Shown here one piece after another: positions 51,211-59,266 of a stretch of 64,000 nt of DNA. The stretch comes from Nocardiopsis sp. JB363 (GTDB taxonomy: Bacteria > Actinomycetota > Actinomycetes > Streptosporangiales > Streptosporangiaceae), in assembly GCF_900143625.1 (NCBI RefSeq), contig NZ_FRFF01000072.1:1-64000 (forward strand), written 5' to 3'. The position numbers and the translations under genes are program-made. The number at the start of each line of letters is the position of its first letter. Position 1 is the first letter of the stretch. The notes under the pieces were generated by a model. It worked only from the letters and a program-made list of their open reading frames with translations, was not told where the DNA came from and ran no database searches.

Positions 51211-52195
51211 GAGGTGATCTCAGCGATTTTGCTTCTCGATATTTGTCAGAGCCAACGCCGCTTGCACGATCGAGCCGATCTTGGATGGGCTCATCGTGGT
51301 GTGGCGCAGCACTCTCCATCGGCCGGTAAGCACGGCCATCGCGCGCTCGCCGATGCACCGCAGACCGCGTAGGAGCCGGTTGTGGGCCCGGTCATCGACA
51401 TGCCATCGGTGCTCGTCGACCTGGGGCGGACGCTTGATCGGGGTGCGCACACCCACTCCGGCGCCCTCGTAGCCAGAATCGGCCAGCGTCACCACCCCGC
51501 CGGCCATGGCCTTGTGCAAAAGCGGGAACACGTGCAGGCGGGCGGCGGTGATGTCAGCTGTGGATCCGGGCTCGACCTCAGACACCCACAAAGGTTCTCC
51601 GCGAGCGTCGGACAGGAACTGGATGTTGCCGCCGTGGCGGTGTTTGTGGCCGCTGTACCAAAGGTCGCTTTTGCCGGTGGGGCCCGGCTCCGCGCTACGG
51701 TCGGAAGGAAATAGTTTTCCGTCCAGGATCAGAGGGTCCTGCGGAACCAGACGGGCGTGTTCGAGCACTTCGTACAGGTCGGGGGCTTGGTCGGCCAGCA
51801 CGTCGACACCCTCGTCGATGTAGCGGTAGCCGGTGGCCCGGGAGATGTGGTTGTCCCTGGCCAGCGCTTCGATGGCCGTGTCATCGCGAAACCACCGCAA
51901 GATCAGGACCGCCTGTTTGTAGCAGGTCAGGGAGCGGGTTCCCGTGCGGGTGCCGCGGCGCCGGCGTTCGGCGTTCAGCAGAGCCGAAAGATGCCAAACG
52001 GTGGCCTGGTCCACGTCGAGGGTGGCAGTATAGGGAACCACGTGGAGCCTTTCATGGTGGTCCGGTGCAGATTCGACACCTCGCCTTCTACCTGGGGCTC
52101 CACGTCTGTGTCAGGGGAACGGAAGTTCACCCATGAATGCACTTCTCGTCTTGATTGTCCATTTCCTGCCGATTCCCAGTTACTGAGATCACCTC
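51211..52195 (-). mobile_element. IS5-family insertion sequence (ISL2-like), 985 bp, inside iscB
   Basis: Ends are inverted repeats: GAGGTGATCTCAG at 51211-51223 and its complement CTGAGATCACCTC at 52183-52195. Both sides carry AGT (51208-51210 and 52196-52198), a 3-bp target duplication of the form ANT/ANT complement typical of the ISL2 group. The single transposase gene fills most of the element and its stop codon lies inside one terminal repeat. Removing the IS with one AGT rebuilds Ala-Tyr-Cys-Gly of the IscB HNH region. Confidence 0.9.
51220..52041 (-). CDS. IS5-family DDE transposase
   Basis: A 273-residue transposase with an N-terminal helix-turn-helix (TAIEALARDNHISRATGYRYIDEG) and a DDE core: first Asp in PLILDGKLFPSDR, second in VTLADSGYEGAG, Glu in GERAMAVLTGRW. 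It appears intact, without frameshift. The likely start is the GTG at 52041. The frame is the same direction as the interrupted iscB. Confidence 0.9.
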   Translation of the reverse strand: MVPYTATLDVDQATVWHLSALLNAERRRRGTRTGTRSLTCYKQAVLILRWFRDDTAIEALARDNHISRATGYRYIDEGVDVLADQAPDLYEVLEHARLVPQDPLILDGKLFPSDRSAEPGPTGKSDLWYSGHKHRHGGNIQFLSDARGEPLWVSEVEPGSTADITAARLHVFPLLHKAMAGGVVTLADSGYEGAGVGVRTPIKRPPQVDEHRWHVDDRAHNRLLRGLRCIGERAMAVLTGRWRVLRHTTMSPSKIGSIVQAALALTNIEKQNR

Positions 52196-52799
52196 AGTAG
52201 GCACAGCTTCGATCCCACTTGGCCAGAAGATACTCGCGCGCCTCGAACCCATACAGCGTTCCGCGCTGGTACTCGACACCTTCCAAGGGCCGCCCCGCGG
52301 ACAGAGCATGAGTGTCGAACCGCGCCAACTCCATGTGGACCGTCCTCACCGGCACCCATCGAGCTATCCGCTCCACCCAACTCGCCACACTCTCCACCTG
52401 ATGCCGGAGCGAGGGCGGGAGCCAGCCACGCGCCCGACGCCTGTTGTGGAATCGAGGCCCTCGGTAGCGCAGGTTCCGGCTGCGCCTCGCTCTTCGCAGG
52501 CTGGAGCGTCGCTCCATCTTCTGGCGGATCCACCTGCCTCTATGCTCGATCACGAGGGCGAACCGGCTATGCCTCACACCGGAGCGTGCAGCGAATACCG
52601 CGATCCCCGTGTGTTTGGATCCAGGATCGACTCCGACCTCACAACCCTCCACTTCGGACTCGGCGAGTTCACGGTCCTTGAGCCGGATGACGAATGGTGT
52701 TCGTCGATGCACGACCGCCCGTCCGGCCTTGAGCAACTTTCTGGCCCGGGCCGGACGGCACGGATCCAACGGGCGTCCATGTCTGTCGATCACGAACAC
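52196..52799 (-). pseudogene. iscB: IscB RNA-guided nuclease, 5' part (split by IS)
   Basis: The N-terminal half of IscB: the PLMP-like domain (VFVIDRHGRPLDPCRPARARKLLKAGRAVV), RuvC-I GVDPGSKHTGIAV with the catalytic Asp, the Arg-rich bridge helix (RRSSLRRARRSRNLRYRGPRF), RuvC-II VHMELARFDTH with Glu, and the first HNH Cys in WDRSCAY. The frame then runs into the IS and stops. GTG 52799 is the best start, as IscB usually begins just before this VFV(I/L)D segment; the frame is open to 53039 but that part looks like guide-RNA DNA. Together with the 3' part a product of about 449 residues is restored. Confidence 0.85.
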
Positions 52800-53055
52800 G
52801 GAAGGGTGCACCTCACGGTGCTTCTCCCCGACCTCGATGAAGTCAGGGGTAACGCCGGCACCGCCAGGTGCGGCGGCTCCGGTCTCACCTCGCACATGTC
52901 CCGCAACGGCTGCCGTGGAGTGGCCTCCGAACCCCGTTTCGTCCCTGATCCCGGGGGTGTCTACTGATTCGGATTCCAGAGCAGGCCGCTGGTGAAGCAC
53001 GGCCTGGTGGGTCTTCCCACCTTTACGGAACGTAGCCAATATCAGTCACCTCTGA
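52800..53055 (-). ncRNA. Candidate omega RNA of IscB
   Basis: IscB guide RNAs are encoded just upstream of, and reading towards, iscB. This stretch holds several stable hairpins on the minus strand, such as GGTGGG-AAGA-CCCACC (about 53017-53032), AGGCCG with CGGCCT just after it, and a CCCCG/CGGGG pair near 52935. The guide would be at the 5' end, near or past 53055. Its boundaries are inference. Confidence 0.45.
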
Positions 53056-53118
53056 ACTCGTATCGGCTTGTGCTGGTAACGGCGGCCCCGGCCCCTTGGG
53101 ACGTGAAGCTTCCACCCA

Positions 53119-53448
53119 TCAGGCGGAGGATCCCGCTACGTAAGGCGTCTCGATGCGCGTTTCCGTCCGGAAGACACGGGTTTCACGGTTGGCCACACTG
53201 GAGCCGTCCCACAACAGCAACTCCTCGCGATGGCACACGAGCTCCTCGCCCTCCTCACCGAGCTCGACGTGACTGGAGCTGTACAGTCCCAGTTCGTAGC
53301 CCCTGGACAGTTCCTCGATCGTCCACCGGTAGAGCCCGCTGCCAGAGGGGATCTCCCCTTTCAGGTGATGGGTCACCAGGGTGAGGAAGGTAGGGGCTTC
53401 CTTCGGTTTCGGTGAGGCCCAGACGGCAGAGAGCAGGTAAGCATCCAC
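53119..53448 (-). CDS. Hypothetical protein
   Basis: A 109-residue acidic soluble protein starting MDAYLLSAVWASPKPKEAP, with GLYRWTIEELSRGYELGLYSS in the middle. The GTG start follows GAGGAG by 7 bp, which supports it as real. No motif or family is recognised. It is divergent from the XRE gene and shares a region with two palindromes. Confidence 0.55.
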   Translation of the reverse strand: MDAYLLSAVWASPKPKEAPTFLTLVTHHLKGEIPSGSGLYRWTIEELSRGYELGLYSSSHVELGEEGEELVCHREELLLWDGSSVANRETRVFRTETRIETPYVAGSSA

Positions 53449-53489
53449 GAAGTCACTCCTCTTAGCAGCTCCAGGATCTTACGGTAACA

Positions 53490-53526
53490 TGGATTAATCC
53501 ACCTAGTTGGAATATCTGATAGATAT
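53490..53526 (+). promoter_or_regulatory. Two palindromes between the divergent genes
   Basis: TGGATTAATCCA (53490-53501) is a perfect 12-bp palindrome and ATATCTGATAGATAT (53512-53526) a perfect 6-3-6 one, in an A/T-rich stretch 37-73 bp before the XRE gene. They are likely operators for that XRE protein. Confidence 0.5.
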
Positions 53527-53562
53527 GATTCAATCCGGCTCACACGATGCGCGGGGAGTTCG

Positions 53563-54399
53563 ATGGCTCAGGTGAACATCCGGCGGCACCGGCTCGGCCG
53601 CAAGCTCGCTGAGATCCGCAAACAGGCGGGATTCACACAGGCCCAGGTGGCCGACCACCTGGAGACCCTCCAAGGGTCCTTCGCACGCTACGAACGAGGC
53701 GAGCGCATCCCCAAGCGCGCGGTGCTTCACCAGCTCTTCAAGATCTACGAGGCCTCAGATGACGTTCGGCAGGAGGTCATGTCACTCTTCCGTCTCGCGG
53801 AACAGCCGAGTTGGTGGCATCCCTACCGCGATCTCCTACAGCCCGAATACGCGGCCCTGTTGGACCTGGAAGTGGACGCCTCGGAGATCCGGACCTATCA
53901 GGTGATCGTCCCGGGGCTCTTGCAAACCCCCGAGTACACGCGTCAGATCCTGCTGTACGGCCCGCAGGAGCTCGACGACGAAGAGGTCGAGCGGCGCCTT
54001 GAACTGCGCATGGCACGGCGGCAGATCCTCTCCCATGAGGCAAGCCCTCGTCTCCTGGCCCTCATGGACGAGGGCGCACTACGCCGAATCGTGGGAAACG
54101 AACAGGTGATGCGGGAACAGGTCCAGCACCTTCTGAACGTCTCAGGCCAAGCACAGACCTCGGTACAGATCGTGCCGTTCTCCGCAGGCGCCCACCCGGC
54201 CGCGGTAGGGGGCCTGACCCTGCTCGACTGTGACGATCGTCGAGTGGTCTACGTGGAGACCACCGTGGGTGAGCTGTTCTTGGACAAACCCACCGAGGTC
54301 ACCACCTCCGCTCGTGCTTTCGAGAGCCTGCTGGGCTTCGCGTTGAGTGTGAAAGAATCCCGTGAGCTGATGGAGAAGTACGTCGAGGAGTACTCGTGA
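53563..54399 (+). CDS. XRE-family regulator with DUF5753
   Basis: A 278-residue protein: an N-terminal HTH (LGRKLAEIRKQAGFTQAQVADHLETLQGSFARYERGER) and a C-terminal DUF5753 domain (WWHPYRDLLQPEYAALLDLEVDASEIRTYQVIVPGLLQTPEYTR). This pairs with the DUF397 gene that overlaps its end by 4 bp (GTGA). Such pairs are abundant in actinobacteria and regulate development or act like toxin-antitoxin-type modules. It may control neighbouring accessory genes; that is inference. Confidence 0.9.
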   Translation: MAQVNIRRHRLGRKLAEIRKQAGFTQAQVADHLETLQGSFARYERGERIPKRAVLHQLFKIYEASDDVRQEVMSLFRLAEQPSWWHPYRDLLQPEYAALLDLEVDASEIRTYQVIVPGLLQTPEYTRQILLYGPQELDDEEVERRLELRMARRQILSHEASPRLLALMDEGALRRIVGNEQVMREQVQHLLNVSGQAQTSVQIVPFSAGAHPAAVGGLTLLDCDDRRVVYVETTVGELFLDKPTEVTTSARAFESLLGFALSVKESRELMEKYVEEYS

Positions 54400-54602
54400 G
54401 GATCAAATCGAGCTTCAGCGGGCAGAAGGGGGAGTGCGTGGAGGTGGAGCAGGTCGGCGACGAGTTTCACGTCACGGACAGCAAGCACCCCGAACGTCCC
54501 GCCCACGTGTACACCCGTGGGGAGTGGCGTGCGTTCCTCCAGGGTGCACGTAACGGCGAGTTCGACTTCGACGTGTTCGATGTAGAGGGCGTCCAGGCCT
54601 GA
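54396..54602 (+). CDS. DUF397 protein
   Basis: A 68-residue DUF397 protein, with the typical SSFSGQKGECVEVEQVGDEFHVTDSKHPERP and a final GEWRAFLQGARNGEFD. It starts at a GTG overlapping the XRE stop. DUF397 partners bind and modulate their XRE regulators. Confidence 0.9.
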   Translation: MRIKSSFSGQKGECVEVEQVGDEFHVTDSKHPERPAHVYTRGEWRAFLQGARNGEFDFDVFDVEGVQA

Positions 54603-54617
54603 CATCCGGACCGAACG

Positions 54618-54647
54618 GGGCGGGGCATCCGAATCGGTGCCCCGCCC
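54618..54647. terminator. Bidirectional terminator
   Basis: A perfect 10-bp stem (54618-54627 with 54638-54647) between the convergent DUF397 and CmoA-like genes, close to both stops. It can serve both strands. Confidence 0.75.
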
Positions 54648-54651
54648 TCGT

Positions 54652-55380
54652 CTATCTCACCGCGAGGTAGACGACGAAGTTGTACCAGCGGAACACCTCA
54701 TCCACCCGAGAGAACCCCGCCTTGAGCAGTGCGTCACGATTCTCCGAGACACGGTACGGAACGAGGACGTTCTCCAGGGCTTCCCGCTTCTTCGCGATCT
54801 CGGTCCGGGAGTAGCCGCTGCGCTCCTTGTAGTCGTGGTAGAGGTCGATGTAGACCCGGGAGAGGTCGTTGTCGTCTCCAAGCACCTTCTCCCCCAGCAG
54901 CAACGCCCCGCCTGGTTCGATGGACGCACAGATCTTCGCCAGGACCGCGTCGCGCTGAGGCGGTCGAACGAATTGCAGGGTGAAGAGCATGATGACGACT
55001 CGTGCACCGGGGAGATCCGGCAGACATTCCACCGAATCCTCAAGGATGTCGACCTCGTGGCCGAGACCCTCCGCTCGAATCTTCTCCCGACACCGTGCCC
55101 GCATCGCGGCCGAAGGCTCCACACCCACGAACTTCACCCGGGTCTTCGGAGAGATCGCCTTCATCAGTCGGACCAACGTGTTCCCCGTGGAGGAACCCAC
55201 GTCGTAGACGGTCCCACCCTCCTCTTCGAGGAAGCTTCGACTGAGTTCGACGGACATCCTCTGGATCTCGTCGTAGAACGGGATGCTGCGGTCCAGCATG
55301 TCGTCGAAGACGTCCGCCACACCCTCATCGAAGACGAAGTCGCCCACCTGGGTCCTGTCCACGAAGATCTCGTCACGCAT
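54652..55380 (-). CDS. CmoA-like carboxy-S-adenosylmethionine synthase
   Basis: A 242-residue class I methyltransferase-fold protein that follows E. coli CmoA along its length: DFVFDEGVADVFDDMLDRSIPFY, the SAM loop VYDVGSSTGNTL, IMLFTLQFVRPPQR, PGGALLLGEK, and the KREALENVL segment with Arg199, part of the CmoA site that binds the prephenate-derived carboxylate. CmoA turns SAM and prephenate into carboxy-SAM, used for wobble uridine modification in proteobacteria. Here no CmoB is near; instead it overlaps the MccB-methyltransferase gene by 8 bp. In Bacillus and Yersinia microcin C-like clusters, carboxy-SAM feeds carboxymethylation of cytosine. That role is proposed here. Confidence 0.85.
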   Translation of the reverse strand: MRDEIFVDRTQVGDFVFDEGVADVFDDMLDRSIPFYDEIQRMSVELSRSFLEEEGGTVYDVGSSTGNTLVRLMKAISPKTRVKFVGVEPSAAMRARCREKIRAEGLGHEVDILEDSVECLPDLPGARVVIMLFTLQFVRPPQRDAVLAKICASIEPGGALLLGEKVLGDDNDLSRVYIDLYHDYKERSGYSRTEIAKKREALENVLVPYRVSENRDALLKAGFSRVDEVFRWYNFVVYLAVR

Positions 55381-57196
55381 CGAGACTCCTCTCCAAGACC
55401 ATGACCAGGAAGTAGGGGATGCGGCTCGACTTGTCGAAGATGACGGGATCTCGTTCCGCGATCAGCTCGTCGGGCTCTGGTTCCAGCACTCGACGCACGA
55501 GAAACCCCTGGCCGATGAACTCTTCGAAGTACCTGGACATCGTCCTGTGGTGGGTTCGAATCCCTCGGATCCTGACCTCGCCGTGCCGGTCCTCTCGATC
55601 CTTCAGGCATTCCCCCTCGACGAAGTAGTCATCGAGGACGTAGTGCCGGTACTCCCACCCTTGTGGGCCGGGAACCTTGTACCAACCGCCGCGATCCTTC
55701 ATCGGGTGTGGGAGCGACAGCACGAGACGGCCCCCGGGTTTGAGCGCCGAGTGAAGACTCCGAACACTGGCCGACAAGTCGGCGATGTGGTCCAGGACGT
55801 TGAGGCAACAAATAGTGTCGTAGCGTCCTTCAGCCTCGGTGAGGGCCTCCAGACCGGCACGATGCACCTCAACGCGCTTCTCCCACCCCTGGACACGGTC
55901 ACGAAGGATCCGCTCCATCGCCCCATCTGGCTCATAAGCGTCAACGTTCGCTCCCAGGGCCACGAGTCGATCCGTGACCTGCCCGGAGCCCGCACCTACG
56001 TCTGCCACCCTTTGCCCCTGGATCGACCCCACGAGTTCGGGAACGAGAGGATCGAGCAGAACCGCGTTGAAGGAATGCACTTCGCGTTCCTCCGCGTACT
56101 GAGCCGCGATGCCCTCCCAATCCGCCTTCGTGCTCTCTCCACATACGGAACAGCCGGCGTCGCGCTGACGAAACTCCTCCCAGGTGGTGTCGTACGAACG
56201 GGAGTCAATGAGCATCCGGCGTCCTTCCGTCACCGCGGGGAGCCCCAAGAGCCACCGGATCGCCTCATTGGCCTGTACCGATGCCACCAGAGCGTTCAGG
56301 GGTCCAAAACTCGGGGCCTGCCAGTGAGGGTTCAGCTCAACGTCGAGTGTTGGCTGCACGGAAACGCTGTCGCCTGTGTTCTCCTCCGTCTCCGGAAGAC
56401 TCTCGGCCTGCTCTTGGCTGCAAGGGAAACAAGGTGTCCTCGGTGGCAGAAGCAAGGGCCCCACACTGCCGTGCCCCTCGATGTATCCCGAGGCACTGAA
56501 CGGGATCCCCCGGCTCTGACAGGCGCGACCGGTCCAGAGGTGAACGTCGGCCGGACGGTCGGCGGACAGTAGAACGATGTCCGATCGCGCGGCCACCCGC
56601 CCCGCCAGATCGGAAGAAGTGAACGATTCGGGGATCGTGACCACTTCCAGGTCCGAACGGAGTTCGAGCAGTCTTTCCGCCGCGACGTCGACCTTGAGTC
56701 GGCCGACGTCCTTCTCCTTGAAGAGCGTTTGCCGGGTGAGGTTGGACAGCTCCACCACGTCACCGTCCGACATCACCAGACGTCCGACCCCGGCGGCGGC
56801 CAGATGCGTCGCCACATGGGTGCCGATTCCACCCATACCCACCAGACCCACCGTGACCTCGGAGAGCCGCTCCTGCGCGCCCTCGTCGACCCCCATGAGC
56901 TGAAAGAAAAGACCGTGGCGGTCGTACCGGCCACGGTCTTCGGGTGCGGGGACAAGGACACGGGCCTGTTCCAGGTCAGCGATCATCGCTGTGCATTCGG
57001 CCCGTGTCCAGCCGGAAAGCTCGGCTGCCGCCTCTACCAGTCCTTCACGTTCCCTTGGCCGAATACAGCCTTGGAGCAACGGAATGAGGAACTCGGGTGG
57101 TTCCTCAAGGTGCCACGCGTTCGGTGGAAGGGTCCCTATGCGGAGACCACCATCGGTTCGACGAATCGAGAGGTAGGGCGGCAGCCAAAGCTTCAT
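55373..57196 (-). CDS. MccB-type peptide adenylyltransferase fused to a SAM methyltransferase
   Basis: A 607-residue fusion. Residues 1-85 match the MccB peptide-clamp region; 86-355 are an E1-like (ThiF) domain with GRYDRHGLFFQ, the ATP loop GMGGIGTH (120-127), NLTRQTLFKEKDVGRLK (152-168), SADRP, and two zinc Cys pairs (256/259 and 349/352). These follow E. coli MccB motif by motif; MccB joins a nucleotide to the C-terminal Asn of a small peptide. Residues about 356-607 form a class I methyltransferase (VADVGAGSGQ at 397-406, PGGRLVLSLPHP), probably the carboxymethyltransferase using carboxy-SAM. The ATG directly follows the aspS stop with no gap. Confidence 0.88.
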   Translation of the reverse strand: MKLWLPPYLSIRRTDGGLRIGTLPPNAWHLEEPPEFLIPLLQGCIRPREREGLVEAAAELSGWTRAECTAMIADLEQARVLVPAPEDRGRYDRHGLFFQLMGVDEGAQERLSEVTVGLVGMGGIGTHVATHLAAAGVGRLVMSDGDVVELSNLTRQTLFKEKDVGRLKVDVAAERLLELRSDLEVVTIPESFTSSDLAGRVAARSDIVLLSADRPADVHLWTGRACQSRGIPFSASGYIEGHGSVGPLLLPPRTPCFPCSQEQAESLPETEENTGDSVSVQPTLDVELNPHWQAPSFGPLNALVASVQANEAIRWLLGLPAVTEGRRMLIDSRSYDTTWEEFRQRDAGCSVCGESTKADWEGIAAQYAEEREVHSFNAVLLDPLVPELVGSIQGQRVADVGAGSGQVTDRLVALGANVDAYEPDGAMERILRDRVQGWEKRVEVHRAGLEALTEAEGRYDTICCLNVLDHIADLSASVRSLHSALKPGGRLVLSLPHPMKDRGGWYKVPGPQGWEYRHYVLDDYFVEGECLKDREDRHGEVRIRGIRTHHRTMSRYFEEFIGQGFLVRRVLEPEPDELIAERDPVIFDKSSRIPYFLVMVLERSLDA

Positions 57197-58969
57197 CTAG
57201 CTCCTTTTTTTGTCTCCCTGAGGGATGACCGTTCGGATGTGCACGTCACTCAGCTGCTTCTCAGAGACGGCCGCGGGGGCACCCATCATGAGGTCCTGGG
57301 CGTTCTGGTTGAGCGGGAAGGCGATGGTTTCGCGGATGTTGGGCTCATCGGCCAGCAACATGACGATCCGGTCGATGCCAGGAGCGATGCCACCGTGAGG
57401 CGGAGCACCGAACTTCAGGGCCTTGAGCATGCCGCCGAACTCGGCTTCGACGGCGTCCTTGTCGTAGCCGGCGATCTCGAAGGCCTCGTACATGATCTCG
57501 GGCGAGTGGTTCCGGATCGCGCCGGAAGACAACTCCACACCGTTGCAGACGATGTCGTACTGCCAGGCCAGAATGTCCAGAGGGTCCTTGTTGAGCAACG
57601 CGTCCATCCCGCCCTGCGGCATGGAGAACGGGTTGTGGCTGAACTCGATGTCGCCCTCGTCGGAACGCTCGAACATCGGGAAGTCCACGATCCAGCAGAA
57701 GCGGTAGACCTTCTCCTCCGCCAGGCCCGCGCGCTTACCGGCCTCGACACGGACCGGGGCCATGATCCGGTTGATCTCGGCCTCGTCCTCACTGGCACAG
57801 AAGAACAGGCCATAACCGGGACCGGCGCCGAGGGTGGTCAACAGCTCGTCAGAGATTTCGGTGACGAACTTGGCAATGGGACCGGTGAGTTCGTTGTTCT
57901 CCCCGACCTTGAGCCAGGCCAGTCCCTTGGCGCCCTGTTCGACGGCGAAGTCGCCGATGCCGTCGTAGAACTTGCGCGGCTGCCCGCCCACGTTCGGCAC
58001 GGCCAAGGCGCGGACCTTCTTACCGGCGAAGGCGCGGAAGTCGGTCTTGTCGAACAGCGCGGTGACGTCGAGCATCTTCATCGGTACTCGCAGGTCCGGC
58101 TTGTCGGTGCCGTACCACTCCAGGGCGTCCCGGTAGGCGATGCGCGGGTAGGGAGAGGTGATCTCCCAACCGGTGGAGAACTCGCGGAAGACGTCGGTCA
58201 TGACCTTCTCGATGACCTCGAAGACGTCCTCCTGCTCGACGAAGCTCATCTCGACATCGAGCTGGTAGAACTCACCGGGCGAACGGTCCGCGCGGCTGTC
58301 CTCGTCCCGGAAGCAGGGGGCGATCTGGAAGTACCGGTCGAACCCGGCGATCATGAGGAGCTGCTTGAACTGCTGCGGCGCTTGGGGCAGGGCGAAGAAC
58401 TCGCCGGGGTGCAGGCGCGAGGGGACCAGGAAGTCGCGAGCACCCTCAGGGCTGGAGCTGGTGAGGATCGGGGTCTGGAACTCATTGAAGCCCAGGTCCG
58501 TCATCTTCTTACGGATGGCGGCCACGACCTGCGAACGCAGCATGACGTTGCGGTGCATCCGCTCACGACGCAGGTCCAGGAAGCGGTAGGTCAGGCGACG
58601 CTCTTCGGAGGTGTTGTCCTCGGGGAAGACCGTGAGGGGAAGCTCCTCGGTCGTTCCAAGGATCTCCACCTCCGCCGCCTCGATCTCGATCTCACCGGTG
58701 GGCAGGTTCGGGTTGATGTTCCCGGCGCTACGCGCAGAGACCTCGCCCGTGACCTGAATCACCGATTCCTTGGAGATTCGGCTGAGTTCCTCGAACACCG
58801 GGGATTCGGGGCGAGCCATGAGCTGCGTGACGCCGTAGTGGTCGCGCAGGTCGACGAAGAGCAGACCACCGAGATCCCGGCGGTTGTGCACCCAGCCAGA
58901 AAGGCGCACCTGCTGCCCGACGTGCTCCTTACGGAGCTGACCACACGAATGAGTCCTGTAACGATGCAT
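57197..58969 (-). CDS. aspS: Aspartyl-tRNA synthetase
   Basis: A 590-residue bacterial-type AspRS: OB anticodon domain ([26 protein letters not shown]), class II motifs [24 protein letters not shown], the GAD insertion, and the motif 3 region [39 protein letters not shown]. It resembles Streptomyces AspRS, so it may be the only, housekeeping copy. Yet the next gene begins on the base after its stop and a precursor-like gene lies just upstream. Processed microcin C inhibits AspRS, so this enzyme could be the target or a tolerant, self-protecting version. The ribosome site is weak. Confidence 0.95.
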   Translation of the reverse strand: MHRYRTHSCGQLRKEHVGQQVRLSGWVHNRRDLGGLLFVDLRDHYGVTQLMARPESPVFEELSRISKESVIQVTGEVSARSAGNINPNLPTGEIEIEAAEVEILGTTEELPLTVFPEDNTSEERRLTYRFLDLRRERMHRNVMLRSQVVAAIRKKMTDLGFNEFQTPILTSSSPEGARDFLVPSRLHPGEFFALPQAPQQFKQLLMIAGFDRYFQIAPCFRDEDSRADRSPGEFYQLDVEMSFVEQEDVFEVIEKVMTDVFREFSTGWEITSPYPRIAYRDALEWYGTDKPDLRVPMKMLDVTALFDKTDFRAFAGKKVRALAVPNVGGQPRKFYDGIGDFAVEQGAKGLAWLKVGENNELTGPIAKFVTEISDELLTTLGAGPGYGLFFCASEDEAEINRIMAPVRVEAGKRAGLAEEKVYRFCWIVDFPMFERSDEGDIEFSHNPFSMPQGGMDALLNKDPLDILAWQYDIVCNGVELSSGAIRNHSPEIMYEAFEIAGYDKDAVEAEFGGMLKALKFGAPPHGGIAPGIDRIVMLLADEPNIRETIAFPLNQNAQDLMMGAPAAVSEKQLSDVHIRTVIPQGDKKRS

Positions 58970-59114
58970 GAGTTACCAAGTCCACTAACTACACGGCTGG
59001 GTGAGGATGCCGGGGAGCCCGCGGCCGGGTCCGGCTGAAGGCATGGCATGCCCTTGAACAACTGGGATCCTACCGCCAACCACGCCACCTGGCCTCCTGG
59101 TTCAAGTGGCACAC

Positions 59115-59138
59115 GGACCCCCGAAGGCCCGGGGGTCC
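59115..59138 (-). terminator. Hairpin between the precursor gene and aspS
   Basis: GGACCCCC (59115-59122) pairs with GGGGGTCC (59131-59138), 11 bp past the 21-codon gene. No T-run follows. In the E. coli microcin C operon a stem-loop between mccA and mccB favours precursor transcripts; this may play the same part. Confidence 0.6.
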
Positions 59139-59149
59139 GATCCCGGCCG

Positions 59150-59215
59150 CTAGTTGGCGACCACGGTGGTGCTGCCCTTGACCTTGCGGACCGGGGTCAT
59201 CGAGATACGGCGCAT
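59150..59215 (-). CDS. Microcin C-like precursor peptide, ends in Asn
   Basis: A 21-codon gene: the product starts MRRISM, has the basic core PVRKVKG and ends TTVVAN, followed by TAG. GAGGAG lies 6 bp before the ATG, an excellent ribosome site in a region where nothing else is coded. MccA peptides are short, keep their initiator Met, need no leader removal, and must end in Asn, the residue MccB modifies. Its size, basic character and terminal Asn fit that, and it lies upstream of aspS and the MccB gene on the same strand. It is followed by a hairpin and preceded by a palindrome-rich promoter. Too short for standard gene finders. Confidence 0.72.
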   Translation of the reverse strand: MRRISMTPVRKVKGSTTVVAN

Positions 59216-59266
59216 GCGGCTCTCCTCGGGCTGTATCGAACACCGCCGGGATCGACGGCACTCGAA

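Noticed and set aside
52800-53039. N-terminal extension of IscB from 53039
   Set aside because: The frame is open, but IscB homology begins at VFVIDRHG and the stretch has hairpins in the place expected for the guide RNA.
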